The notes below the pieces were generated by a model, which was given only the letters and a program-made list of their open reading frames with translations, was not told the DNA's origin and searched no databases. A program made the position numbers and the translations under genes. From Cristatella mucedo (lineage: Eukaryota; Bryozoa; Phylactolaemata; Cristatellidae): 64,000 nt of DNA. Positions 49,300-61,564 of the stretch are shown piece by piece. Position 1 is the stretch's first letter. Each line of letters opens with the position of its first letter. Location: positions 124,001-188,000 of the forward strand of contig WPIO01000138.1 in assembly GCA_009760855.2 (NCBI GenBank), read 5' to 3'.

Positions 49300-50680
49300 A
49301 TCTATGTAATATAATGTAACTGCGTCTGTAACTCCACAAAGTCGTAAAGACCATGAGGGTGTTACCCAGGAGAGTTTTGTATAGCCCATTCACAGCCTAA
49401 GCGGCTTTCGGTACGCATTCGGTATCCAGCAGACTTCGTCAACGCAACAACGAGTAAGTGGGAAACTTAGCAGAGTCAGGAGAGCAGTTGATGTAGTGAG
49501 TAGCATAGAAGTAGCAGCTCATGACCGCTGAAAAAGATGTGCCATAGTCGGCAGTAGGAGAGTAGTTGTCGTTGCGCGAGAATTGTGGAAGCGAGTTCCA
49601 CAGTCTAGGACCTGCAGAGCTAAAGCTTCTGTCGCCAACTGTCTTTAAGCAGAGGAATGGGACAGCTAATTTATTGTCCACACAGGACCTGAGGACGCGA
49701 ACAGGCTGAAACTGATGCAGCAGTTCAGCTAGGTACGAAGGAGCCAAGCCGTGGCGGGCCTTGTGGGTCAGCGTAAGAACTTTGCTCTGTATCCTTTGCT
49801 CAACCGGAAACCATCCTAGCTCTTTCAGAAGAGGTGACACGTGCTCAAACCGCTGGGACTTGAAGACCAGCCTTGCAGACATACTCATAGTCCGCTGTAG
49901 TGGCATAATAGCTTTCTTTGGTAGCCCATCCAAAAGGGAATTACAATAATCAAGCCGAGACAGAACTAAAGAGCTAGTTAAATTTTTGGCAAGCCACTGT
50001 GGGAGACAGCTTCTAATCTTGGATAGGGATCGGATGTGATGGCTAGCTGTAGAGGCAGTCTTCTGAATGAAGCTTTTAAAATTGCGGCAGTTGTCGAACA
50101 CGACACCTAAATTACGAGCACGTCGTGAAGGTTGCACAATAGCATCACCTATTAGAACAGCAAAGCCTTTTAATCCAGCCACATGCTTAGGGTATCCTAT
50201 GAGCAGCAGTTCGGTTTTATCGTCATTTAATTTCAGGAAGTTTTCCGACATCCAGGATCGAATATTGGTAAGGCAAGCATTCAGTTTCTCAGTTGCTGCA
50301 GCAGATTCCGACGGTTTAAATGACAAATACAACTGAGTTTCCTCAGCATAGAAGAGATATCATATTCCACGGGCCTTAATCACTTTTCCCAGATTGAGTA
50401 TAAATGGAGAATAGCAATGGACCGAGTACAGAACCTTGAGGGACTCAACAGGTAACACCTCTCATGTTTGAGACCTGACCCCCACACGACACGGATTGAA
50501 AACGATCAGAGAAGTATGATTTAAACCACGCCAGTGCTTCGTCTGCCTAACCGATCGTTGTTCTCAATCGTTCAAGAGAACTTCGTGATCAATGGTGTCG
50601 AAGGCAGCAGATAGATCTAGCAGAGCTAGGGCAGTGACATTCCCGTCGTCGTTGCCACGTAGAATGTCATTGTTAACACG
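49300..50680 (-). mobile_element. LINE family 2 (CR1/L2-like), 5'-truncated
   Basis: The longest protein-coding trace in the window: 297 aa at 49439-50332, with SRLDYCNSLLDGLP, ARLVFKSQRFEHVSPLLKEL and GPRLWNSLPQFSRN, the usual C-terminal part of CR1/L2-like reverse transcriptases. Upstream on the same strand, other frames give ALALLDLSAAFDTIDHEVLL (motif A, about 50580-50640) and VPQGSVLGPLLFSIYT (motif B, about 50400-50450), so the RT domain is present but frameshifted. The 3' end at about 49300 has the terminus shared by the family 2 fragments at 39.2, 42.1, 43.9 and 51.5 kb. Absent from unit B, so inserted after the A/B duplication. Confidence 0.82.
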
Positions 50681-51479
50681 GAACGCGACTGAACGTTACT
50701 GATGTATTTAAATGCTGGTACCTTATATTAGTGCATGCAGGTGGTTTAAAATCAGCTAATGCTACCCCAGGCAGCTAGAGCCAAACGAGCTTAAGCTAGA
50801 TGCTCTGTCCAACTTTGTGAGCTGGTTTGGGGTCGTTATTTGGATGTAGTTGACGTTTTTTAAATTTTCGCAGTCTTGGTGATTACCGGTTCAGAAGGAT
50901 CTAGATTATATTTAAGATCGGTCAGAGGCTGACTTAGTTAGCCTCAGTTACAAAGTGTGCTTACAATTCAAAAAGCTAGATGATTCCATAGCTTACTCAG
51001 ACTATTTAATTCTCCTTAGCCTTCAAAATATAGGCCTTTAACATATATCGCCTAGAGATAATTCGTGAAAGTACAGCTGCTTTTACCTTGTAGGCTACCA
51101 ATCCTACTATAGGAATCTAACTGCAAAATGGCTAAAACTTCAAAGAATATGGTGAGATTGACACAAAAGTGTAGTGTGAAGCACGTGCTATTGGTATGAT
51201 AAACGAATAGAAGCCATTGATTGACGTGTAATGGTCTGGTTTGTCACGGTGACAATGTTCTTAGTGCCTGATGAAGGTTTAAAAGCTAAGTATCTTTCCT
51301 AGCTAGCATTCGGAACTTCTGATAGCAATGTTTAACAATTACAGGCAGAAGCCAATCTCAAATTTCCAGGTAATAACCTTCGCAATTTTTGAAGAGATTG
51401 TAGCTTGAGATATGTAAATGAATAATACTGTAACTAAAAGCTATGAGCCATGACATAGCCAGCTAAATCTCTTCCCCTG

Positions 51480-51680
51480 CAGCCGACTATAGCACATTCC
51501 GCTATAGCACTTTTCAGCCGGCCCAAGCTGCAGCTTCCAGGCATCTCATTACGTCACCTGCTCTTGCGACTCCGCTATGCTTCTCAATATCTTCCTGTTG
51601 AGTGAGATAAAGTCTGTTGGCTACCAATTGTGTGACAAAAGCAGCGAAGGCTTGGCATGGGCCATGCAAAATATGAAACG
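51480..51680 (+). mobile_element. LINE family 2, 3' end only
   Basis: ccgactatagcacattccgc through gtctgttggctaccaattgtg matches the family 2 3' region. It inserted next to cctgcagccgact, which also occurs in unit B at about 60740. Confidence 0.65.
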
Positions 51681-51759
51681 CTTGGGAGTTCGTGCCTTCA
51701 GGTAAAGGTGGAATAGTTATGACAATGCTATAGCTGCTATATGAGCTCTTAGAATAAGC

Positions 51760-52735
51760 AACTTAAGTTCTTTTACTAGTTATGGGCAAACCAAGTGTAA
51801 TTCAGAGATTGGAAACGCTGTTTCTCAAAATTGGCTCTGCCAGCATATCTTCAGTTGAATCAGCTCGAAATATAGGTGTCATATTCCAAAGCGACCTCTC
51901 GTTAGACGACCATATCAGCTACACAGTCAAACCTGCCTATTTTCTGATTCATAAAATTGCTAAAATTCGGGCTTGTTTAGATTAGGGTATCACGTCTAAG
52001 TTGGTCCCTGCATTCTTGACATCTCGTCTCGACTTCTGCAACTCCCGCTAACTGGCCTACCAGCATGTGCGATCAGGTGATTGCAGCTGGTGCATAACTC
52101 TGCAGCTAGGCTTGTCTGTCGTGAGCTTCCCAGTCGCCACAGTACTCCACTTCTCGCTGACCTGCGCTGGCTACCAGTCAAGCAACCGATTGACTTCAAG
52201 TTTTTTTCGCTCACTTTTAGGTTCCTTCATTCTATGGCTCCAGCCTATCTCTCCGACATAATCTCCCATCAGGCCAAGCATCGTACACCCAGCTTTTCGG
52301 TAGCCAAAAGTCTAAAAATACCTCGTAGAAACCTTAAATCCTTTGGAGATCGTGCATTTAGTTTGTAGACTCCCAAAGCCTGGAACTCCCTGCCAACCTG
52401 CGTCAGAACATCCCCTGACCTGACAACATTTAAAAGGAACTTAAAAACACACCTGTTTAGGACAGCATTAAGTGAGTCTCTGTGATTCGTCTTTCTCGTG
52501 CTCATGCCTGCTGACACTGTGTGTGCTGCCACTAACCACATTTGCATGCCGACCCTGTGCATATCACCTCTAATCATGTCATTAATTTTGTTTGCTTTTC
52601 AAGCATGATTTTACTTACCATTCAATCGCATTTCTTTTTGCAGCGAATGTAAAGCACTTAGAAAGAGATTAAGTTCTCTGAGGGTGCTTTATCAAGTACA
52701 ATATTATTATATAATTATTATTATTAATTTGTTAC
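51760..52735 (+). mobile_element. LINE family 1, 5'-truncated, plus strand
   Basis: The frame 51782-51985 (KPSVIQRLETLFLKIGSASI ... ARNIGVIFQSDLSLDDHISY) continues the protein seen at 37283-37633. 52081-52368 carries NSAARLVCRELPS, TPLLADLRWLPVKQPIDFK and KIPRRNLKSFGDRAFSL. The 3' end has the gtaaagcacttagaaagaga hairpin and an (ATT)n tail at 52700-52735. Frameshifted. Confidence 0.78.
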
Positions 52736-52954
52736 TTTAATTAGCAGAAAAATCATGTTTTTAGTTAGCTTTAATACACTTTTTAAAATTCACGAATGAA
52801 TTTGGTAGCGATTTTTATAGCCGTAGTTGAGTTAGTCTTACTGGACAAGTTAAGTTGGTATAGTAATAGAACTACTCGTCTTAATTCGTTGAAGTCGGCC
52901 GCGTATCGTCGCGTAGAGTGTTCCATTGTGATGCCCAACTAAATAATAGCACTA

Positions 52955-53035
52955 GAAATACATTCGCATAGCTCCCTCAGAGATCTGAATCTGTTATAGG
53001 CACTTGGAAGACCCTGCATTGAGAGCGTTACGAAA
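52955..53035 (-). mobile_element. Very old LINE or SINE 3' end
   Basis: gcatagctccctcagagatctgaatctgttataggcactt resembles the family 1 3' hairpin. The same relic stands at 61045-61100 in unit B, so it came before the A/B duplication. Confidence 0.45.
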
Positions 53036-53369
53036 TTATTTGTGGTGATATCCAGATGTGGCAGATGCAGGCTAACAAAGCATAGGCATATGAAAGGCTT
53101 AGCACAAAAAGCCGCTAACTTTGGTAATACACAAGTGTGTTCTGAGCTCCTTTGCGAAGGTCATCATGTCATAGGACGTACGAAAATGCGTCTGGGGTGA
53201 GTGAGTTCTATTCTCCGGGCATATATAGATCGAAAGCAATAGCCTCCGACGGTTTAGGCGAGATCATCGACAACAGGAAGCACAGTCAGGTTCATGCAAC
53301 TCATTGACTGTGCACAAACGTCAATGTTTCCGAGAATATGCACGGAAAATGCGTACCTCAGCGTTGGGT

Positions 53370-53435
53370 GTTCACCCAGTAGGCCAGGTAGTCGCTGTTC
53401 ACGACACGGGTCGCTGGTGCGTGAATGTGGGCCAT
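53370..53435. repeat. Possible tRNA-derived SINE relic, unit A
   Basis: gtaggccaggtagtcgctgttcacgacacgggtcgctggtgcg matches the tRNA-like block at 61465-61510 of unit B but has lost its B box. Confidence 0.3.
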
Positions 53436-54953
53436 TCTTTTTCGTCGAACACAAGCAATGAATGACAGTCAAGGCTATTCTGTCGCCATATAAGTAAAAG
53501 ACGTAACCTAAAGCAGCAAATGTCCTTAGTTTCAAGGAGCTGCTTGGCTCTGTGCTCATCGCAATTTGTTCGAGCATTCAACTCTGTCATACCTATAAAT
53601 GATTGAACTGCTAAATTCGCTGGCTTCGTATTTTAATTGCTTTGCTTTAGCACCTAATAAGTATTCGACCGATGCTAATGTGAGTCTTTCTAGATAGACA
53701 AAAGGAGTTGGAGTCCCGATCAGCTTTAGCTGGTAGACCGACGGTTGTACGTATATAAACCATGTATAAAAACTGCTACATCTACCTGTAAGCTCATGCT
53801 AAATGCCTATACAATAAAAATATTTCATCTTGCTACTCATCATGATCTTGCAATGGTGCTTGTACTACTTTAACTTCTACCCGGTTGTGCCTTTTTAGAA
53901 AAAAGCCTCTAGGCTATCAAAGAACTTGAGCATGTACGTATCATGCATGTATGTATCATGCATTGTCGAGTATAAGAGAAATACTCTCTAGGTTACCTTA
54001 ATGCAGTGAAATCGAGGAGACCCTAAATCATTTGTATCGATGTCTATAGGTAGAATTGACCACATCATCAAAAGTTTCAAAATAGTCGCAGAAGACGAGC
54101 ATTTCTAGAATGTGAATAGGCAGCCAACTAATGTGATGGCTTATTCGTAGCTACTTCGAGCATTTTCTAAGCTATAAAACAAGAGCAGACTACGCGTCTT
54201 TAACTATCACCTGTACTCAATCGTATCAAACGTTGAGTAGTTAAGGTTAAAAGTTATTCCAAGCTTTGAAGTATCACCTCATTGAATTTCTTAGCCTTTT
54301 TAGTGGAGCTGGACTGTGGCCGAAAATGCTCCATCCAGTTACGGCTTCGGGATACTCAAGCTTTCAGTAGCTAGACGGATAGCCAAATCCTGATTAACCA
54401 AGCTGCCGTTTCGTTGCACACAGTTCTAGTGGTGTTAGTTGCATGCTCTTCGTGCAACTTACTTGATGAGTTTTCTACTGTTCGCCCAACGTAGCTTGTG
54501 TGCTCGGCTAAAGTAGAAACTATGTTGATCCTCATGAAGCAGCTGATTCATATCCTTGGCGGTTCTAATGCTAGAGCCAGAATGCATAATACCTGAAATA
54601 GACCCATTGAAAAACTTAACGTTCGTGCTCATGCTCATGCATATCTTTCGGCAAAAAAATTGATCACTGGTTTACGCTGGAGTGAAAAACCGAATGTGAA
54701 CCACTCGTATATGCTCATATTTACAGTTTGGGTATCATAGTATGATTCCGACGATCCAATTCAAGTGGAACATCTTAGGAAAAATGTAAGTTTACCCGTG
54801 TACTGTGCATGTCAAATCGCATTTCTTTTTTTCCAGCAATTATAAAAGGAAATACAACAATCTGTATATGTAGCTGGCCGCGTTCTAATCCAATATATTG
54901 TCTGTCTGCCTCTAGATAAAGCCTTCGCCGCGTATTGTTATTATGTAATTTCA

Positions 54954-55689
54954 GAATGACGAAGGCGGTTACAGTCGCCGTTATGGCTGTGCTGCTGTTC
55001 AAACTTGTGATGTCATCGGTTAGCTATATGAAGCCTACTTATTCCAATTATATTTGCTCTCGCCTGCATGATACCTGGATAATAATTACTTCACTGTACG
55101 AGAGACCATCTAGCGAATATTCACTGGGCTTGTGAAGCTATCGTGCCGATTTGCCATTAGGTTTCTTAAGTACTTTATACTACGTCACGTCCTGTTTGTA
55201 ATACCATTTCCAAAGACAGCTAATGCACAGTCTAGGCAAAGGAATTAGTAGGTAACCCGAAATTATCACAGAGAAGTCTTGACCTAATGAATATTCACTG
55301 AGCACTTGATGCTATTTTTCCGACTTACCATTAGGTTTCTTAAAACATGCCTGCAAAGTGGCAATAGCAATCGATGTGAGACTCTATTGCAGAATGTCCA
55401 ATTAACGTTTGATTTGAGCCCTGAGCTGGAAGCTGAAATGAGGAGATTTTCAGAGGTGACTAACGGATGAGCGAGCCAGTTGAACAGGCCGTGCCTGTGG
55501 ATGAGATCGACCTGTTAGCCTGTATTAGGCGATTACTGTTATCTTGTAATTGCTTGCTTTGAGAATACGCTGAAGCCAAGAGGAACTTCTCAGGGCCTGC
55601 TAAAGGCTGGTCTGAAGGGAAGTAAATGCGCTCTGAAGTACGGTCTGAAGTATGGCCCGAAAATCATCGAAGCTGTGACAGCGAACTAG
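54954..55689 (+). CDS. Type 3 peptide precursor, unit A (remodelled by two frameshifts)
   Basis: Coding exons 54954-55016, 55393-55455 and 55564-55689 have GT/AG borders (last acceptor GAG). The spliced frame is open for 83 aa. Residues 1-21 are a signal peptide (MTKAVTVAVMAVLLFKLVMSS). Exon 2 starts NVQLTFDLSPELEAE as in unit B, then loses one base (gaaatgagg versus gaaattgagg). Exon 3 is two bases shorter near 55585. The two shifts cancel, so the C-terminal part (LLKAGLKGSKCALKYGLKYG...) reads in the original frame up to TAN-stop. The cost is loss of the in-frame EAKR cleavage site. An RR pair in the shifted part of exon 2 might substitute. It may be a remodelled functional gene or a decaying copy; Tyr to Cys in SKCALKYG is also notable. 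Confidence 0.6.
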
Positions 55690-56960
55690 TCTGCTGCAAC
55701 GAAAGGAATCAAACTCTGCAGAAAATACTCTGCACTGTTTCAAGTAAATAGGATGTTCCAAGAAATACATGCTGCTCCTAAACGTTATTAACTGTGTTTG
55801 CAATGTTTAATGATTGGAAATGGTAATTGCGGCTATGGAGAACTATGTTTCCTTAAGTGAGCAAATAAGAGAATTTATCGGTGTAGTTTTACAATGTAAT
55901 TACTACACTGCCCTGGCCATTTTTTTCTGGTGAGATAATTCTGGTGATTAGCAATACTAACAATTTGACCAAATACTTAATCAAGGTCACATGAAAATCG
56001 GAGCTATGCATTGGCCTATTATGTATTGGACCTGGCAAAAATGCTTTATAGGAATGATCGAGATTTAGTGTGAGCCTATAATTAAATAGGCCGTGAACTC
56101 ACACCCACTATGTCTACCAAAACTTTCATTCATCCTTCAAATCAAGCTGCAAAAACTTCCATACTTTTGTGCTGGGGCAGTTATGCTAAATAATAACCAT
56201 GTTTACTTGGTACATTTAAAGAACTATTGTTGGACATTTACAAGTCTTACCTTTCACCCAAAAGGTGACATGTCCGTTTCGCAAAAAGTTGGTATGAACC
56301 ATAGAATATCAAATCGGGACCTTCAAAGCATTCAATTTGTTCGAGCAAGAACATTGAGCAACTACCCGAGACCTATATACGTGCTCAGCCAGTTATAAGG
56401 TCAACCTCAGTAAACTTCAGATGTGCCTGATCCTGTATCCGTCTCACCACTGTACATCGAAATACGCCTTTATCCCGGTGATTCGACCAACCGCTCGCTC
56501 TTGTCTGGCTTTCTCTAGCTTTTTGGACTGTTTCTTCTCTCATATATAATAATGAATAAAAGAAAGTTGAACCGTACTATGTATTGAGCAGCAACAACCA
56601 AAGCAAAAGCTACTACTTCAAACCATCGCTCAATAAGTTTTTGTTTATCGGGAAAGTACTACGAAACCCTACTCTTTCTCTTGTTTCCTTGAGCTCAAAC
56701 GTTACGCTTGAATTTATACATGCATAGTGTTCACACGCAAAAACGGCTAGCGGCTGCATGCATTGTGCCAGCGCTCATAGGCGCTTAAAAGACGAACCAC
56801 ATTGACGGACTAAATGATACGACAAACAGATGGGTAAAGGGGTAGTAATATTGTCTGTGACAGCACGAGTTTGTCTTCTTTTCATTACCCATGAGATCGT
56901 TTCAACAACTATAGGCCGTTGGTATAGAGCTGCACCACCTAGATGCACTGACAGCTTGAA
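55690..56960. other. Spacer between units A and B, no recognised gene
   Basis: 55690-55880 matches the 3' flank of the unit B gene (63782-63960). The rest is unique. The 101-aa frame at 56093-56398 has no recognisable domain and no paralogue in the window. Confidence 0.45.
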
Positions 56961-57451
56961 TAGTGGTTAATCTTTGGGTTGAAATCAGCTGGAAGCTCAC
57001 GCACTTTGGTTCACTGCAATATTGCTCTACCATCTCTAGTTTGGCTGTAACTTTGAAATAAAGGTAATCACTGCACACTGCAGATAATTATGAGTACAAC
57101 TATTTGTTATTTTAAAAGCCTTTTATTCACCCGTGTAACTAAGACTTCGTCCTTAAAAATTCATTGAGCTGCGATTCTCGGAATATATTTATAGATTGAC
57201 AGACTGAAAATAGATGTTGGACAGCCCTTGTTTAGGAACCGGACTTATCGTTCGTGATGTACTGATGTGCTGGTAGCTATTTCAGTGCATGGAGGCACTA
57301 GAAAACTAAGGAAAGTAAGCTCAGGCACCTGGAGCCAACGAGCGACTTTCAAATGCTTCGTTTAACCCTGTGTGCTGCTTTCCCCTCGTTAGACGGATTC
57401 TATGGACATCTTTCAATATTTCGCAGTCTAGATACTTATTATTTCTCAAGG

Positions 57452-57459
57452 ATCTTGAT
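57452..57459. repeat. Target site duplication, left copy of the hAT element
   Basis: ATCTTGAT directly before the left terminus. Its partner ATCTAGAT follows the right terminus at 60165-60172 (7 of 8 bases equal). Confidence 0.75.
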
Positions 57460-60164
57460 CGGGGGTGTCCAACCTTTTTGTGTTAGGGGGCCACATTAAA
57501 AAATTTAAAAGGTCCAGGGGCCACATGTAAATTGGTGTAGTTGACCACATCAGAAAATATTATTGTAATTTAGTATAACTATTACTATTATACTTGATGA
57601 ATAAACCGAAATTCAATGGTATTTTTTTAGCATAGTTATATTCAAAAATATTAAATAATACAAATTTAATCATGTGTCCTGGAAAATAATTCGATAGATA
57701 TTATGGCCAATCTTTCACTTTGGATTTTTATTTTAATAACATGACAGAAACTCATAAAACTTACAAAATTACATGACAAGGACTCACATAATAAATAATG
57801 TCTTCGGATTAATTAAATGCCACAGGTATTCAATGTCTTCTGCACTGCAGGCATCAATGAGATATTGGGCACTATTTCTGTTAGCATAAACAGTCGACAT
57901 CAGCTGCAACAGTGGATGTGGCAATTCTAAGGATTCCTGATAAATGTTCATCTGTGACAACGGATCGAGTTTTTGTTTTCACATTTTTCAGTCTTAAAAA
58001 AAGCTGTTCACAGCAATATGTGCTGTTAAAATGTGCTATATACCCGCGAGCATGTTGGCTAGGTTAGGAAAAGACTCTGTTGAAACATACTGCTTGTAAA
58101 AGGTAACAAGGTCATGCTGATCATTAGCAGTTTTTAAATTGCTGTCATTATGAATGTCGATTAGTTCGAGTTGAAATTCATCAGGTGCATCAGAGGGATC
58201 GATATTAAATGGATTACTAATCATGTTCATGTCATCCACATGTTGTTGGAAATCCTGGAACCTCTCTTCGAATTCATCAACTAGTTTGCTAACAAGAGTG
58301 GAGTTCTTCATATGAGCCAGCGTTTCAGGCGATCTTGTTGCTAGTGTTGTAAAATGTAAATGTTTCTTCCGATCTAAGTGTTTCCGGAAAATTTCAGCAT
58401 TTGCACAAACGCGACAACACACTCATAAATTGTATGGACCAGTTGATCCTTACCTTGGAGTTTGACATTAAAATATACAAGATGTTTGGTCATGTCCACC
58501 GAAAAAGCCAAGTCATTCAACCAGTGCTGGTCATCGAGGAAGCCAACATCTTGTCTCTTTTCTGTCGTAAATGTTTTTATTTTGTCCCGAAGTGAACAAT
58601 ACCTGGCTAACGTGTTTGCCCCACTTAGCCAACGGACTTGGCAGAAATAAATAACATCACAATGATCTGATCCCAACTCTTCAAGGAAAGCCTGAAACTG
58701 TCTGTGGTTTACCCAACGAGACCTCATCACAATTACTGTTAAAACTACATTGTCCATTACATTTAGCATGCTCAAGACCTTTGCACTTAGCTGTTCTTGG
58801 TGGATGATGCAGTGATGACTGAAAATTTTGTGAGGAAAAATTGTACCATTCAAGATAGAAATCCATTGTGTCTACCTGTCATTGAAGGGGCTCCGTCTGT
58901 GGTTAAACCAATCAATTTAGTTTCAGGAAGATTAAATTTTGCGAGGACCTTCTTCACCTGATGCAAAATATCTCTCCCTGTTGTAGTACCTTTCATTTAA
59001 CATATATCCAACAGTTCTTCGATAATGGCAAACTTTTCTGTTACTCCGCGTGCAAACACCGACAGTTGAGCCGTATCGCAATTGTCCGTGCTTTCGTCTA
59101 GTGCAAGAGAATACAATTCGCATTCAGCAAGTCTTTTAGTGAGACTTTCATCTATGTTGGGTGCGATCTCGTCAACTCTTATCGCAACCATTTGATGAGA
59201 AAGACTGACTTTTTTCTACTTCTGACTTCTTTTCGGGACAGACCACACCAGTAAACAGCCTGAGGCATGCCTTAACAAATTTACCATCGGAAAATGCTTT
59301 CCCCCGGCTAGCTATAGCTTCAGCTATTAAAAAACTTACTTCGGTTGAAGCCTCAGACTTGTTGCTGATTGCTGTAAACAATTACTGCTGTCCAATGACG
59401 CTCTGTTTCAACGAGTTCACGCGATCAATTCGAAGTTGACCAGGCCGGCTGTTGTACTTGTCGCCATGCTTTCTTGAAAAATGTCGCTTAACATTGTACT
59501 CCTTTGCAACGGCAATTGTTTCTTGGCATATTAGGCGCATTAACCTACCGAAGAGTTCCATTACAAAAGAGTCTACAGTCCAAGATGATTTGAAAAGTCG
59601 TCCTTCTGCGTCAATTTTTGTTGTTTTTGCTAGTATTCACATTTGCCGTCACTTTTCTTTGTGAAATAAAAAACAGATCAGTTACGAATTGATTAATTTA
59701 TATTTTATCACAGCAACATCTTAGTATTAGTAAGTAAGTTGAGAGATACGCGTTTTTTGAAAAACCTACCTGACTGATTCCAGTTCGTGCAGCAGCAGCT
59801 GAGAAACGGCTCTTTTTTCTGTCCACAGTGTGAAACAGTTAATTCCGCTTGCGGAAGCGTTATACATGTGTTCGTAATGGCCCCGCTGTAATACAAATAT
59901 ATTACCCCTTCACGCCAAAATGTTCCCATGAAGGCTAGCAAAATAAATCGGTGGTTTTACCTTCACGCGAAAATGGCCATTCGGACACCTTCACGCTTCA
60001 CGCTCGCGTTAAGTACATCACAGCACCTTATATCGCCGTTTGTAAGGATTAAAAATTAACGAAAAACATGGAGTCAAAAATATTTTTGGGATAACGTTGT
60101 GGACCGCATAGAAGACCTCGGCGCGCCGGGTTATGGCCCGCGGGCCACGTGTTGGACACCCTAG
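57460..60164 (-). mobile_element. hAT-superfamily DNA transposon (2705 bp)
   Basis: Terminal inverted repeats cgggggtgtccaac (57460-57473) and gttggacaccctag (60151-60164), with GC-rich subterminal copies (ggggccacatt left, gcgggccacgtg right). The CAGGGGTGTCCAA-type terminus is that of the hAT group related to vertebrate ZBED5/GTF2IRD2-like genes. An 8 bp target duplication fits hAT. Unit A keeps the uninterrupted site (ggATCTAGATtatat, 50899-50906). Confidence 0.9.
57890..59660 (-). pseudogene. hAT transposase pseudogene (ZBED5/GTF2IRD2-like)
   Basis: Fragments in order on the minus strand. (1) About 59660-59400: LICQETIAVAKEYNVKRHFS then RKHGDKYNS, a degenerate BED-type zinc finger (first Cys missing). 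(2) 59381-59172: KAFSDGKFVKACL...GVVCPEKKSE. (3) 59191-58997: LYSLALDESTDNCDTAQLSV, containing the LDESTD block of the catalytic core. (4) 58853-58374: HHCIIHQEQLSAKVL, NHRQFQAFLEELGSD, QVRWLSGANTL, the conserved H and RWLS regions. (5) 58422-58036: EEFEERFQDFQQH-like region and KQYVSTESFPNLANML. (6) 58010-57890: STYCCEQLFLRLK...TDEHLSGILRIAT, the C-terminal dimerisation region. Several frame changes separate them, so it is inactive. Known members are about 600 aa, and nearly the full length is represented. Confidence 0.82.
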
Positions 60165-60172
60165 ATCTAGAT
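60165..60172. repeat. Target site duplication, right copy of the hAT element
   Basis: ATCTAGAT, identical to the empty site in unit A. The left copy therefore carries the one later mutation. Confidence 0.75.
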
Positions 60173-61044
60173 TATATCTGAGTTCGTTTTGAGGCTTACT
60201 TAAACGGTCTCACTAACTAAATCTGGTTAAAGTTCAGACAGAAAACAATGATTACTCAGCTAATCCAGGCTAGCGGAGTATCCTTTGTTTTAAATTACCA
60301 GTCCTTAATAAGAATTAAGGTAGAGACGTTCGGTAAACGTACGGTGTTTTTTACCTAGAAAGCTAAAAGTCCTACCGTTAGAATATACCGGCATTACAGC
60401 TTCTATTTGAAAGGATATGGTAAAATAAAAAAATGTGTAGTTTGAAGTAGTTGCAATCGGTTAAATATGCCAAAATAAATGCACGAATCAATATGTTGTG
60501 GTTTAGTTTTTTTGATAGCGACTAAGGTCTTATTAGGACATGAATTTTAAAGAGAGCTAAGTTCCTGTCTTAGGCGGCATTCGGAACTTCCAATAGCGAC
60601 GGTGAACAGTTACACGAAGCAGACTATCCCAGATTTCTTTATAGTAACATTTCAATTAAAGAATAGACGGCAGTTTAAGGTATTTTATTGGACCATACTG
60701 TCAGAAGACCTGTCAGCTTTGCCGTAGCCAACTAAATCTCCTCTCCTGCTGCCGACTGGGTCACATGGTTATCTAGACTTGCAGATGGGCGGTTCGTATA
60801 AGCGAACGAATTTACGTTCTTGTACTGATTCACACGAAAGTCATGTTTTAATTAGGTTTCATAACAAATTAAAAACGCCAAACTAAATCGGGTAATAAGT
60901 TGTCTTAGCTTAATGAGGTTAGTATAATTAGACAACGGAAGTTAACATAGTAGTAGCACCACTTAACGTAATTCGTCCAAGTCCGCCAAGTATTGCATCC
61001 CAGAGTGATCGATTGTGATGCCTAATTAAATAATGACAATACAA

Positions 61045-61100
61045 GTACGTCTGCATAGCGCACTCAGAGATCTGAGTCTCTATTTAGGGAATTAGAAGAC
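61045..61100 (-). mobile_element. Very old LINE or SINE 3' end, unit B
   Basis: gcatagcgcactcagagatctgagtctctatttaggga is the partner of 52955-53035. Confidence 0.45.
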
Positions 61101-61439
61101 GCTGCATGGGGAGAGTTAATCAATGATTGGTGGCGACATCCGCAAGCAGCAGGCACAGGCTGAGTAAGCATATGTATGTGAAAGACTAAACACGAAGACC
61201 AACGAACGGCTTTATTAAACAAGTGTGTTTCGAGCACCTTTGTAGAGGTCGTCACGTCATGGAACGTAAGGACTTGGGTCGGGCATGAGTGAGTTCCAGG
61301 CTCTAGTAGTAAAAAAGTAGAGGCAAGGTCTCAAAAGGTTTGAGCCTCGAGACCAGCGATAATACGAATATTACACAGCTTCATGCAGCTCTTAGACTGT
61401 GCATAAACGTACGTAATTCCATTAAAATGTATGAATAAC

Positions 61440-61515
61440 GCTTATTGGGGGTTTACCCACGAGGCTAGGTACTTGCTCTACACGACCCGGGTCGAGGGTT
61501 CGAGACCACAGTGGG
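61440..61515 (+). repeat. Possible tRNA-derived SINE relic, unit B
   Basis: gctaggtacttgctctacac and gggtcgagggttcgagacc look like tRNA A- and B-box regions at tRNA-like spacing, without an intact acceptor stem. Too short and altered to be a tRNA gene. Confidence 0.35.
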
Positions 61516-61564
61516 CCAATCGTCATGATCATATAACCCAAGCAGTGGGATGACCGCCAAAGCC

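Larger units (their letters stand above)
48965..55900. repeat. Duplication unit A (carries type 3 gene)
   Basis: Collinear with unit B (56960-64000): 49060-49300 with 56985-57235, 50690-51480 with 57245-57459 plus 60165-60760, 52740-54950 with 60830-63225, and the gene with 63226-63781. It is distinguished by LINE insertions at about 49300-50675 and 51480-52735. Much more diverged than the 8.6 kb copies. 53100-54950 shows no recognised gene. Confidence 0.8.
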
